A stretch of DNA of 64,000 nucleotides from Paenibacillus terricola. Lineage in GTDB: Bacteria; Bacillota; Bacilli; Paenibacillales; Paenibacillaceae. The notes beneath the pieces are model-generated. The model was not told where the DNA came from, ran no database searches, and saw only the letters and a list, made by a program, of their open reading frames with translations. This document shows, one piece after another, positions 42,601-50,800 of this stretch. Location of the stretch: positions 62,001 through 126,000 of the forward strand of contig NZ_JACXZA010000004.1 in assembly GCF_014779765.1 (NCBI RefSeq). Direction: 5' to 3'. A program made the translations under genes and the position numbers. Each line of letters begins with the position of its first letter. Position 1 is the stretch's first letter.

Positions 42601-43137
42601 AAGCCATTATCGGATCAAATGGTAAACGCTGATGGTCGGATTGAAATCGATATGAGCGGGGTTTTCCGTGATGCAGATGGCGATGCTTTAACGCTCACAG
42701 CCCTTTCGAGTGATTCGGCAGTTGCAGAGGTAGCCGTGGATGGAACTTATCTACGCATTACGCCAACGGGTAACGGTTCTTCGGAGATTCGTATTACGGC
42801 CAACGATGGTCGGGGCGGATCGACGGATACCTCTTTCCGTCTCGGGTTGTATCGGCAGATACAAGAGCTGAGGGCCGAGGTCATGTCCGATTTCATTGAG
42901 CTCTATTGGAATGAGTATGAGATGGAGGGGATCAACTATCTCGTCTATATGAATGATGAGTTAGTCGAATCCACTTCAACCAATCATGTTTCGCTTACGG
43001 GTCTAAAGCCGGATACGGTTTATGATCTGCGTGTAATCGCAGTTAATTCTGATGAGGCGATTGAGGCGTTCGCCGACTATTCGGTAACGACACGACCTCT
43101 TGATTCGCAGCCTATAGAGGAGATTCCGTCAGATTGA
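39664..43137 (+). CDS. Large secreted multidomain protein: NHL, stalk, FecR-like, coiled coil, cadherin-like and FN3
   Basis: 1157 residues from ATG 39664 with AAAGGAG upstream. Order: signal peptide (1-25); NHL propeller repeats (about 45-400), with recurring VADTxNHxIR units; copper-amine-oxidase-N stalk domain (about 410-530), VPVRALSEKMGYKV and YVPVRFFSEAFGTDV; FecR-like domain (about 545-700), IKGTVWITPAGG and AVSHVRGTNFMVG; Gln/Glu/Lys coiled coil (about 835-930); Pro-Glu-Pro-Lys repeat (about 940-970); cadherin-like domain (VFRDADGDALTLTA); FN3 (about 1070-1150). It is likely cell-surface or matrix-bound scaffolding. There is no SLH or sortase motif. It is a single gene. Confidence 0.9.
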   Translation: MKIVISRLLIAVMIFTLFGGTGAEAAGIQGESSLGGSREALSKVKAFAGNGSFDDWDGPASEASFRMPQGLTVLKDGSVLVADTRNHLIRQVKNGEVSTYAGFMLDAEDNVDPEGAWHDGAKEAAAFNGPTGMDSDLEGNIYIADTENHRIRKIAKDGMVSTVAGDGIIGDEDGTGAGARFHNPQDVAVAADGTLYVADTLNHLIRRITPDGQVTTLNAPSNRVVEVEAGYVVPAGDYADGELSTSKFNEPTSIAIDNKGNLYVSDTGNQVIRYIDLAWGTVTTVAGLSPGDKPVYANGELYAEGGYADGVSSEARFLFPKGIAVTAENGLVIADSLNHTIRYLLDGHVSTIAGVPAQLGHVDGINGHNLLHNPTDVAILPDGDVLIADSYNNKIGELDYYQLPINLPHNDQVKVVVDDSVINFDAQPEIVKGRTMVPVRALSEKMGYKVGFDDNQDNIELTKGKVSIRLQIGNQVVSIKNAAAGVEEQRVIDAAPYTKNGRTYVPVRFFSEAFGTDVQWDPNTRTVILREITEAVDKLPVADGKSRTVVLEQIKGTVWITPAGGSLTYRAYNGMALHQGDHIRTEKNTSTILRTVDRGDEVTISDSSELYISSLSETSVTKHTGFMLWSGLVSANVSPLVNAKDTFNILTPTAVSHVRGTNFMVGVDPATGISTLFVNSGLVQASGSGSSQNPAFVYPAQQLNFSPETDPNAANLPTMVDLSDLVKQASPAVIEALLAAKQKIDQENAEMLERMRNEESGSILGGNPSALSPEDLDRYQNNLNNLLANILKQARDQNVIEPSRLQALIDEANKQLGTKIDLNNVPPLQLSDEEKQQQDKQKQLEEELKRRLEEQNKQRELAAQSQSLIDKLKAERERLELENKKKQEELAKRAEELYKQSLANAARQQFEEQQKALELKRQQQEQEQKPQVPSPIPSPAPEPKPEPKPEPKPEPEPKPEPKPEPKPEPTPSNAAPEVVKPLSDQMVNADGRIEIDMSGVFRDADGDALTLTALSSDSAVAEVAVDGTYLRITPTGNGSSEIRITANDGRGGSTDTSFRLGLYRQIQELRAEVMSDFIELYWNEYEMEGINYLVYMNDELVESTSTNHVSLTGLKPDTVYDLRVIAVNSDEAIEAFADYSVTTRPLDSQPIEEIPSD
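42484..42570 (+). repeat. In-frame CCAGAACCAAAA tandem repeat
   Basis: Seven or so 12-bp units with small variants (PEPK, PEPE) encode a rigid, charged linker between the coiled coil and the cadherin-like domain. The repeat count is prone to slip between strains. The complementary strand shows a false frame of Gly-Ser-Gly-Phe repeats. Confidence 0.9.
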
Positions 43138-43186
43138 CGAAGAGGCTAACCATATATGTGATGTGCTAGCATCGTGCTAGCGGTTT

Positions 43187-43220
43187 AAAGGGCACCCCAT
43201 AAGGTGCCCTTTCATTTTAT
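43187..43220. terminator. Terminator, GGCACCC family
   Basis: AAAGGGCACC and GGTGCCCTTT pair around CCATAA, followed by CATTTTAT. Just upstream, GTGCTAGC occurs twice, and a related sequence precedes the terminator at 47541. Confidence 0.85.
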
Positions 43221-43240
43221 CCGACAGGACTCAACTTTCA

Positions 43241-44341
43241 TTAAATAACGGAGCCCGCCAATTCATTCAATTCGGACTGCAATTGCTGTTGGAGTTCTTC
43301 TACGATCGAGAAATCAGTTGCGGCAACATAGAAGGCCTTAATTTGAGAATCGATGGCTTCGGCTTCCGCCAGATAAGAGGTGGCCGCTTTCATCTTGGCC
43401 GAATAGCGTCCTCTGATATCGGCTATTTCAGCTGCATAGGCTTCATCTGTCCCGGCAGGTATGGTGAGCGTATACATATCCAGAATTTCATCCCCGTCCC
43501 GATCAGGGAAGTATTCATGCGGGGCCGTGCTATCGAAGATAGCTGTTCGGAGTTCCGGGAATATCAACATATCCAGGCTGTTCGGATCAAAGCCGCAATG
43601 GAATACTTCCACTTCGATTCCTTTCTGTTCGGCAGCGGCGGCAAGCTTCTTCAGCATTGTCGACTTGCCGGACCCCGGCCTTCCTTTGATGAAGATCCGT
43701 CGGTCCAACTGAGCAGTCAGGCTTTGGATAAAATCGAATGCGCCCTTCGGCGTCGCGGCCCCGAAGAATAAGTGACGCCCAGCGGTCGGGTTCACCCTTT
43801 CATGGCCAGTGAATAATTGTTCAATCAGATCCTGCTTGATCTGGTCGGCCTTCGTGAAGTCCATGCTTTCGATATAATATCGTTCCCATTCATCGTGAAT
43901 CCGCAATGCCGTTAAGAACGTTTCATAGGTTTGCGAATAAGCATTAGCAAGCTTACCTCTAAGATCTTCAATCGTCTTGGAATGTTCCGGTACGACAAGA
44001 CTGTAATTAAGCGCTTTCCCGAAATGGATATATTCGATTTCATCGGCCTCGTTCTCGGAAATCCCATCATAGACTCGACCATCGATAATACCGACCTTCG
44101 ATTCCGTTAGAATAATACCGTCCAGTTCGTCGGGACGGAGAGGCGAATGAAAGCATTGCACATGCCGTCCTTTAGCCAGTTGGCTATCCGCCAAGTTGCG
44201 AATGACTGTAGACTTACCCGTACCCTGGGGGCCGGTAAGCACGAATATTTTGTTCAGCCCATCGAAGGCCGACTTATGCAAGAAATGAGCTCCGTGCGCG
44301 GTATTGCCGCGAACAAAGTAGTGGGACGATTTTTCCGCCAA
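43241..44341 (-). CDS. Twin P-loop ATPase of the PRK06851 type
   Basis: 366 residues with two homologous NTPase halves. P-loops are GPQGTGKST (37-45) and GRPGSGKST near residue 220. After each, a Cys/His segment recurs: CFHSPLRPDELDGIIL and VFHCGFDPNSLDMLIF, then acidic strands VGIIDG and TAIFDST. The pattern matches PRK06851-type proteins of spore-forming Firmicutes, which have no proven function. It is monocistronic, convergent with the NHL protein gene. The duplicated His/Cys after each P-loop suggests a metal-linked or nucleotide-kinase-like activity, but that is only a guess. Confidence 0.82.
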   Translation of the reverse strand: MAEKSSHYFVRGNTAHGAHFLHKSAFDGLNKIFVLTGPQGTGKSTVIRNLADSQLAKGRHVQCFHSPLRPDELDGIILTESKVGIIDGRVYDGISENEADEIEYIHFGKALNYSLVVPEHSKTIEDLRGKLANAYSQTYETFLTALRIHDEWERYYIESMDFTKADQIKQDLIEQLFTGHERVNPTAGRHLFFGAATPKGAFDFIQSLTAQLDRRIFIKGRPGSGKSTMLKKLAAAAEQKGIEVEVFHCGFDPNSLDMLIFPELRTAIFDSTAPHEYFPDRDGDEILDMYTLTIPAGTDEAYAAEIADIRGRYSAKMKAATSYLAEAEAIDSQIKAFYVAATDFSIVEELQQQLQSELNELAGSVI

Positions 44342-44603
44342 TCTGAAACACTCCTTTGTGCCTATTCCGATCCAGCAAGCTTACAGGGATCTCGATCAGA
44401 ATAAGCATGTATGGGATAAATGCCTATATATCTGTATATTCCGTATCTTAAAAAGTGGTGTTTGCATTCTCGCATTGTTGTTCATAAATCGCAGGAGTCT
44501 TTTCCAAAACCATTAGCGCTTGAACTTTAACTATTCATTCCGCAACCTTGTTGGCTCGCCATTTCAATATCCGTCAATCTATGGCATAGTGTTGGAAACC
44601 CAT

Positions 44604-44633
44604 AGGCATTCCACTCTTCGAGTGGGGTGCCTT
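44604..44633 (+). terminator. Hairpin upstream of the L25 fragment
   Basis: AGGCATTCCACTC pairs with GAGTGGGGTGCCT (two G-U pairs, 13 bp, TTC loop), followed by TTCTTCT. It separates the ATPase promoter region from the gene fragments to its right. Confidence 0.55.
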
Positions 44634-44648
44634 CTTCTATATCTGAAG

Positions 44649-44756
44649 ATGGAAGAAGGCCGATCGTTGACGGTACAGCTGGAAGATCTACAGCGGGACC
44701 CGGTAACCGGCGAGCTTATACATGTCGACTTTCAGCTCGTTCAGACAGACGCATGA
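44649..44756 (+). pseudogene. Ribosomal protein L25 (Ctc-like) internal fragment
   Basis: The frame reads MEEGRSLTVQLEDLQRDPVT then GELIHVDF and stops after QLVQTDA. This is the middle of L25/Ctc proteins (usually about 95-210 residues), where VKDLQ.DPVTGE.LHVDF is the strongest signature. The N-terminal 40 or so residues and the whole C-terminal half are absent, and the frame upstream shows no L25 sequence. There is no ribosome binding site. It is a relic of a lost or moved gene. Confidence 0.7.
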
Positions 44757-44901
44757 AGTAAAGGTCATCTCTCGGGATAACGAGCTTCTCATAACCGTGT
44801 CCAAGCCTTAATGATATGGGAGCCGCTCCATCAGTGGAGTGAGCCAGGTTTAAGAAAAGGGGGGCTTTTCCGTACATAGGAAAAGTTACTTTAATCTAAG
44901 T

Positions 44902-45027
44902 TCTCTGAAAGAGGAGCTGTATATTCGAACACTTCGGCTACTGCGCACGGCTATATTCTCCATCGTTGGCGTCCAGCTGGCGCTTGCCGTTAGGCGGTTC
45001 ACTAAACCTCTAATTGTTACCAATTAA
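44902..45027 (+). pseudogene. Possible histidine-kinase membrane-segment fragment
   Basis: One frame reads SLKEELYIRTL, then a hydrophobic stretch AIFSIVGVQLALAVRRFTKP followed by LIVTN and a stop. A transmembrane helix ending in RRFTKPL is how the second membrane segment joins HAMP in sensor kinases. No start, site or further domains exist. I keep it as a weak call because the region is clearly a junkyard of gene pieces. Confidence 0.35.
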
Positions 45028-45089
45028 TAACTGAATTATAATTTAAGATACTGAATGGGATCGGCATCGGAATAGGAGAGTGACACTTT

Positions 45090-45344
45090 CTGAAATATAT
45101 CGAAGTGGGTTTCGGAAACACATGGGTAGTCAGAACGGAAACGGAGTTCGATGATGGAACGGAGATCGAGCAGAAGGGCATCATTAAGCCAATCGTTTTT
45201 CATTCATTTTATTTAAGAATATGGATTGGGAAGACGGTTTTCATCTGGAATTCCAAAGACGGGTTTAAGAAAATGTCTAAACCCCGGCGCACGTTCAAGC
45301 TAATTGTGGGGCTGGCAAGCTATCTACCGAAAACCGAGGCATGA
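45090..45344 (+). CDS. DUF3977 family protein, apparent CTG start
   Basis: 84 residues if translation begins at CTG 45090, giving (M)KYIEVGFGNTWVVRTETEF, then FHSFYLRIWIGKTVFIW and KPRRTFKLIVGL. DUF3977 proteins start with MKYIE and keep WxVRTE, YxRIWIGK and a basic C-terminus, so the family N-terminus begins at this CTG. AGGAG lies 11 nt before it. The first ordinary start, GTG at 45105, would cut off KYIE. Function unknown. Promoter-like AT-rich sequence lies upstream, and a GGCCATCC-family hairpin follows. Confidence 0.75.
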   Translation: MKYIEVGFGNTWVVRTETEFDDGTEIEQKGIIKPIVFHSFYLRIWIGKTVFIWNSKDGFKKMSKPRRTFKLIVGLASYLPKTEA

Positions 45345-45376
45345 TGTTGGCATGTAATGCTGAACGAATGATAAGG

Positions 45377-45401
45377 AAGGGCCATCCTAAGGGTGGCCCT
45401 T
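45377..45401. terminator. Terminator, GGCCATCC family
   Basis: AAGGGCCATCC and GGGTGGCCCTT form an 11-bp stem with one G-U pair and a 3-nt loop. It lies between the convergent DUF3977 and SDR genes. Confidence 0.65.
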
Positions 45402-45509
45402 AAAAAAACCTGGAGTCAAGCACGCGTATTTGCAAGACTTCGACGGTTGTACCACTGTATTAAGCACGATGCGCACTTTGAATAAAATCTCATGCATTAC
45501 AGAAGGGGC

Positions 45510-46382
45510 TCACGGAGCGGTTCTGCTCGTGAAATCCGCACAAAACTCGTGTTCGTAAATCGCATTAATCCTATCCAAAATGCTCCGCGCTTGATCTTTA
45601 TATTTTAATTCCGCAGCCTGACCTTTCAATAAAAACACGCCGGTTTCATTCCGGTGCTGCCCGAGGGCGCCTTCATACAGCCTGCTAGCGCCATGGGTTG
45701 GCGGAGAGAAGAATAATTTCATCAACAGGGCAACTACTAGAGGCAATCCGGATTTCTTCCCTTTCCTTAGCGTGTTGTTGCCGCCCGGGTCAACGCTGCG
45801 AATCTTGATATCATCCTTGGCAAGCTGCGGCGCGATGGCATGGGTCCATAACGAGAGCGCTAACTTGGAGGCAGCATAAGGACCAATCAGCTTGCGGAAG
45901 GTTGTGGGGCGCTCCAGGCTTTCGATAGTAAACTCTTTCGTAAATTTTAGGGCTGAAGATGAAGTGTTGATTACCGTTTTAAAACGGCCGTTCTGTATGA
46001 GCCCCTTCAATTCCATCAGAATGATATACGGAACGACAGTCATCAGCTCATAGTGATACTCGCGTCCCTGCTTCGAATAATGGAGCTCGGAGAAGGACCT
46101 TCCGGCGTTATTGAACAAAATATCAATCCGCCGCTCCTTGCTTTTGATTGCTTCCAAAGCCCGTCTCAATGCGGCATAGTCGGCAAGATCATCCACTTTA
46201 TAAATGCGAAGCCATCCCCGCTGAACGGCTTCTTGGATCTCCTTATCGTCCGACGGAAAGTCGGAACGGTTCAATGCAACCACTTGCCAGTTGTCCGACA
46301 GCAATTTGCGGGTTAATGCCAACCCGATTCCTGCGCTTGCACCCGTAATTACGGCGATATTGTCACGTTGTCCTTTATTCAT
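45510..46382 (-). CDS. SDR family oxidoreductase
   Basis: 290 residues from ATG 46382, with AGGAGGG 9 nt upstream; a longer frame to 46412 lies before it. The cofactor motif is TGASAGIG, followed by NNAG, the catalytic Ser in INTSSSALKF, and YAASK, so it is a complete active site. The C-terminal extension (about 240-290) is typical of retinol-dehydrogenase-like or WW-domain-oxidoreductase-like SDRs. It is divergent from a MerR gene, and its promoter contains a MerR-type dyad. The substrate is unknown. Confidence 0.9.
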   Translation of the reverse strand: MNKGQRDNIAVITGASAGIGLALTRKLLSDNWQVVALNRSDFPSDDKEIQEAVQRGWLRIYKVDDLADYAALRRALEAIKSKERRIDILFNNAGRSFSELHYSKQGREYHYELMTVVPYIILMELKGLIQNGRFKTVINTSSSALKFTKEFTIESLERPTTFRKLIGPYAASKLALSLWTHAIAPQLAKDDIKIRSVDPGGNNTLRKGKKSGLPLVVALLMKLFFSPPTHGASRLYEGALGQHRNETGVFLLKGQAAELKYKDQARSILDRINAIYEHEFCADFTSRTAP

Positions 46383-46434
46383 TTCAAGTTCCCTCCTAAT
46401 AATGGATTTCACTCCTGATAAAGCTCACTCTATA

Positions 46435-46454
46435 ACTTGAAGTCGACTCCAAGT
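46435..46454 (-). promoter_or_regulatory. MerR-type operator in the SDR promoter
   Basis: ACTTG..CAAGT, a 20-bp near-perfect dyad, fills the spacer between minus-strand TTGACT and a TATAGA/TAGAGT element. Spacing is 17 or 19 bp depending on which -10 is used. Confidence 0.65.
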
Positions 46455-46494
46455 CAAGACTGAGATTCCAGGTTTTGTCCAGAAGAAAAGGGAC

Positions 46495-46525
46495 TTGACT
46501 TGGAGCCAGCACCAAGATGTATAAT
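46495..46525 (+). promoter_or_regulatory. MerR promoter with a 19-bp spacer
   Basis: TTGACT (46495-46500) and TATAAT (46520-46525) are 19 bp apart, the stretched spacing that MerR proteins correct by twisting DNA. CTTGG-N8-CCAAG (46499-46516) lies in the spacer and resembles the dyad in the divergent SDR promoter. Confidence 0.75.
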
Positions 46526-46556
46526 GCACAAAAAATGGGTTCCGGGAGGGGACAGG

Positions 46557-47024
46557 ATGATGGAAGAGCGGACGTTCTCGATCAAACAAACCGCCACGCA
46601 AACTGGCATTACTGAAGATACGATTCGTTATTATGAGAAGATCGCGCTGCTCCCCCGCGCTGAAAGAAAGGATAACGGACATCGCATCTATCGGCAGGAA
46701 GACATCGATACGATCCAACTGATATCTTGTCTGAAGAAGACGGGGATGCCGCTGGATGAAATGCGACCTTTTCTGTCAGTATCCACTGATGCTGATCCCG
46801 CGGAGTATCCCGAACTGGTGGGGCTCTTAAAGAGCCATCGGGAGAATATCGTCAGCCAAATCGCTTCTCTTCAGCAGGTGGTCGATTTCATCGACATGAA
46901 GTTGGAGAAAGGAAAGTACCGGCGGGACTGCTCGGACGAAACGCGGGACGACGCGTCCGACCACAAGGTCTCAACGGTTCAGATGAATTATTTTCCCTTA
47001 TCAACTGGAAAATCCGGAGTATAA
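46557..47024 (+). CDS. MerR-family transcriptional regulator
   Basis: 155 residues from ATG 46557, with GGGAGGGG upstream; ATG 46560 is an equal alternative. The winged helix spans about 8-75 (SIKQTATQTGITEDTIRYYE, NGHRIYRQEDIDTIQLISCL), followed by a dimerisation helix to about 125. The C-terminus has a single Cys and no metal-binding loop, so it is closer to the AdhR/NmlR group that senses aldehydes or electrophiles than to metal sensors. It is divergent from the SDR gene, and a 19-bp-spaced promoter with matching dyads points to joint control. Confidence 0.9.
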   Translation: MMEERTFSIKQTATQTGITEDTIRYYEKIALLPRAERKDNGHRIYRQEDIDTIQLISCLKKTGMPLDEMRPFLSVSTDADPAEYPELVGLLKSHRENIVSQIASLQQVVDFIDMKLEKGKYRRDCSDETRDDASDHKVSTVQMNYFPLSTGKSGV

Positions 47025-47064
47025 TTAGGTAAGTATTGATCTTAACAAAATAGCACTTAAAGTT

Positions 47065-47090
47065 AGGGCCATCCCGTAAAGGATGGTCTT
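47065..47090 (+). terminator. Terminator, GGCCATCC family
   Basis: CCATCC and GGATGG pair around CGTAAA, extended by G-U pairs, followed by CTTGCTCTTT. It ends the MerR transcript. Confidence 0.65.
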
Positions 47091-47197
47091 CTTGCTCTTT
47101 CAGCCAATACGTTGAACCGTACTGCATTGGTAAGTCTTTGTCTGAATGGGCATAATGGGTTCATTAAAAGTGACACGAAGGAGCGCATACTCGGAAT

Positions 47198-47525
47198 ATG
47201 GATCATCCTTTTATAATCTTGCCTGAAGAACAAGCACCCGAGGGCACGGAGCGTTGTGAACTTTGCGAACTATCCAAGCAGCGGACTCGTGTCATATGGG
47301 GTGAAGGAAATCCGAAAGCCTCGATTATGCTGATTCTAGATAATCCCGGTGCCCGAGAGGATCGGCAGGGAATTTCAGGAAACGCCGATCAGCTTCACCT
47401 ATCACCCGCTTGCAGTAAGAAGACGGCCTAACTTACTAAAGTTTTTCGTAGAGGATTTGAAAGCCTTGAAAGAGAAGTGGGAGGAGATCAACGACTATGA
47501 GGGGGACGTACTAGCAACGCGTTAG
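47198..47525 (+). pseudogene. Family 4 uracil-DNA glycosylase with an internal deletion and frameshift
   Basis: The 5' frame from ATG 47198 reads CELCELSKQRTRVIWGEG then IMLILDNPGAREDRQG, the N-terminal iron-sulfur Cys pair and catalytic region of family 4 (4Fe-4S) uracil-DNA glycosylases. From about 47391 another frame continues with TYHPLAVRRRPNLLKFFVED to a stop at 47523, the family C-terminus. Roughly 90 residues between them, including the second Cys pair, are missing. It is therefore inactive. The join lies near 47370-47390. Confidence 0.85.
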
Positions 47526-47540
47526 TGTTAGTGGTTATTT

Positions 47541-47568
47541 AAGGGCGCCCGACGACCGGGTGCCCTTT
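47541..47568. terminator. Terminator, GGCACCC family
   Basis: AAGGGCGCCCG and CGGGTGCCCTT form an 11-bp stem with one G-U pair around ACGAC. It would have ended the glycosylase transcript. Confidence 0.75.
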
Positions 47569-47571
47569 GCT

Positions 47572-47624
47572 ATAAGCTGCAGTTTACGCTCTGCGCATGC
47601 GCGTAGAGGTGAACTGCAGCTTAT
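47572..47624. repeat. 53-nt near-perfect hairpin
   Basis: ATAAGCTGCAGTT pairs with AACTGCAGCTTAT, and the stem continues inward (CTC-TGCGC side against its complement) for about 24 bp with one bulged G and an ATGC loop. It directly follows another terminator, so a second terminator is not needed here. A small structured RNA or a mini inverted-repeat element is possible. The remaining gap to 47808 holds only AT-rich promoter-like sequence. Confidence 0.6.
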
Positions 47625-47808
47625 TTGTGTTACCGTACAAGCCGTTGATTGGTGAGGAGCAATACGTCTCGTAGGCTGGACGCTGCATACAGTCATCGAT
47701 TAAGATTTATTTAGGTAGGTTAATAAGTCGGTCTTACTAACCGAAATTATTATTATATTCTGAAATATCGACATTCCGGAACGAAAAATATAACTAAGAT
47801 AGGTGTGC

Positions 47809-50800
47809 ATGATCATCAGCAGAGACAAGATTTTAAGGGACTATATGACGCACCCACCTATAGATCTTGCTGCATTCATTGAACTGTCCGTTATACTGGC
47901 AGGGATGGTCTATCGTGAACATCAACAGAATAGGGTAATCGGCTATCTTAGCCCTGATCATATCAGCATTCAGCGGCAGGAGAAGACAGCGCGTATATCC
48001 GGGAATGCGGAAGGTCATGCAGCGTACCGTTCTCCTGAGCAATTCGGCCGGTTCAACCTTGTGCCGAGCGGACGCAGCGATCTGTATGCATTAGGCGTTA
48101 TTTGCTATGAACTGTTAACCGGGCAATTGCCTTTTTACCCTGACTATGAAGAAGACTGGAGCACCGTACATATCCGTAAGGTACCCCAACCGATATCCGA
48201 TATTCGGCCGGAAGTGGACGAAACACTGCAAGCCGTATTGATGAAGCTGTTGGCTAAATCGCCTGTGGACCGTTATCAAAGTGCGTACGGACTGCTTGAA
48301 GATCTGCTGTTATATCAGAGGATGTTAGCCAGCGGCGGAACGTTGGCGCCATTCCAAGTGGGCCGGTTGGATACAATCCGTACGCTTTCATTGTCCCACT
48401 GCTGGTACGGGCGAAGTGCCGCCGTTATGCAGATGGAGGCAGGGCTTGAGCAGGCCTTTCAAGGCTTGAACGCCTTTCGCTGGGTGATAGGCGAGGCGGG
48501 AATTGGTAAAACGACGCTCGTCAACAAGCTTGAGCAGCGTGTCGTTCAGCGTGGAGGCAAGATGATAGTCGTGCAAGCGGAACCTTCAGGGCGGTCCGTA
48601 CGCTGCGGGTTGCTCCTACGGGTGCTGCAGCAATGGACTCATCAGCTGTGGAGCGAGCCATCCGATGTCATTACGCAGCTGAAGAACAATCTGCAGGCGA
48701 AGTTTAATCGCGAAGCGTGGGCTGTCATCGTCTCCTGCTGGCCAGAAGCCAAGCTGTTGTTAGACAGCGACGATACGGAAGCGGCATCCGTTCTGGGCGA
48801 TGTGAAGGTCTGGGATCAGTTTGAAGAACTGCTGCCGGACCTCATTCGCTGCATGGCCGAATGCAAGCCTCCGCTCGTTGTGTTTGTGGACAATCTGCAT
48901 TGGGCCGACGATGGCACGCAAACGGTAATTCGTGCACTGGCATCAGCAGGGAAGACATCGGGGTTGCTCCTGATCGGAGCTTGCCAGATGGAGGAGGACG
49001 ACGATTCCACTCGGGACGGAATGAATTCCAATCAAGTGGCGGATGTGACTTGGCTAACGGAGAGATGCCGTGCGAATCCAGAGGAACAAGTGGCGCTCCT
49101 GCCGCTGGATAATGACGATGTGAAGCAGCTAGTCTCCGATGCTCTGCATGAGAATTCGGCTCGCATTCGATTGTTGGCGCGGTCTGTCCGCGATCAGACC
49201 GGTGGAAATCCTCGATCGATTCGCCTTTTGCTGGAAGGCTGGCTGCAGGAGAAACGGCTTAGCTTTGATGAGACGCGACGTCAGTGGGTGTGGGACTCAG
49301 AGGTAGTCCGGTTAATAAGCAGGTCAGAAGCAAATCTCCACCTGTTGGGGACAACCCTATCCAAGCTTCAGGGAGATCGGAAGGAGTTCTTGGCAATGGC
49401 CGCCGCGATCGGTCCGATCTTTCGTTTGTCAAACTTGGCTGAAGCGTGTGGCAGGACACAAGATGCTGCATTCCGCTGGCTTGAAGAGGCGGAAGCAGAA
49501 GGCATTATTTATCGGGAATACGACACGGGGCAGGACAATGAGCACGATCCCATTTATCTGTTCGTCCACGAATCCATTCATCAAATGGCATATGCTCTTG
49601 ATTCAGCGGGCAATATGCGCCGGCATCGTACTATTGGACAACTGCTGCAGCGTTATGCCTCAGAGTCGGGCAGCGATATGCCGCATGCGGCGATCGATCA
49701 TCTGAATCTGGCTGTGCCGGTTTTATCGGAGACAGAGATGAAGCAGCTAATGGAGCATAATCTTCAGGCGGGTCAAGAGGCCTTGGCATGCGGTCGTTAT
49801 GCGCGGGGGAAGTATTATGCGGAGAGCGGGCTTCAGCTTTCAACAGCAGGTACAGGCGGAGAAACAGGGGCGCTTGACCTAAATACCGAGCTGCAATTGG
49901 TATTGGTATGGGCAGAGTATATGGACGGCCATGTTGAACGAGCGAAAGATCGGCTAGTGGAATTGAACAAAGACAGCGGACGATTGAGCCGAGCGGAACG
50001 CATAAACATATGGGCGCCCTTAATCCAATTCCATGCATTCGCGGACAATGCGGGGGCGATTCAATATGGGCAAGAGGCGCTGGCAGCATACGGCTGGAAG
50101 CTTCGGGAGAAGAGCTCCCTCTTGTCGATCGCCAAAGAAGTGATGCAGACTGGGGTTCTCTTATATCGCAAACGCGACAAACCGCTTCCTGTCGCCGACC
50201 CTCTTGATAAGGAATATGCGGAATTATGCAGGCTGCTGGAGCTGTTGTTCTTCCCGCTGTTAGTTCATGATGGGCGAGCGCTGCTGGAGTTGTATGCCCG
50301 ATTCATTCGTTATGGGCTGGATAAAGGGGCGAACGAGTCGCTGGCCATCATCATCGGCGGATATGAGCTCATTCTGCAACGAATATTTCCAAGCTTGGTT
50401 CAGTCGGTCCCGATTGCTGAGCGTATGTTTCTGCAAATCGGCGATACCACGACGCTTAGGAATCGGCACTTGCTCACTTTCCTAAGCGGAATGTCCAAGC
50501 AGATAGATAAGCCGCTGGAAGCGTTCGCCACGATTTTTAATGCAATGCGCCAAGGACTGGAGTCCGGTGATAAAGACTTCGCTAATCTGGTTCTAATGAT
50601 TTGCATGTTAGGTAACAACGGGAACTTGAACGCCTTGCAAGAGCTGCTCGAATACTTTGAGGACAATATGCGGCAGAATGCCGATGACAAGACGCTGGAG
50701 ATGGTGATGCTCACGGCTGGTTATGTAGCGGCGCTGCAAGACGAATCTCGGACGGACAGCTTTGTTGCAATTCCGCAGACTCGATCCGGTGGCGATCCGG

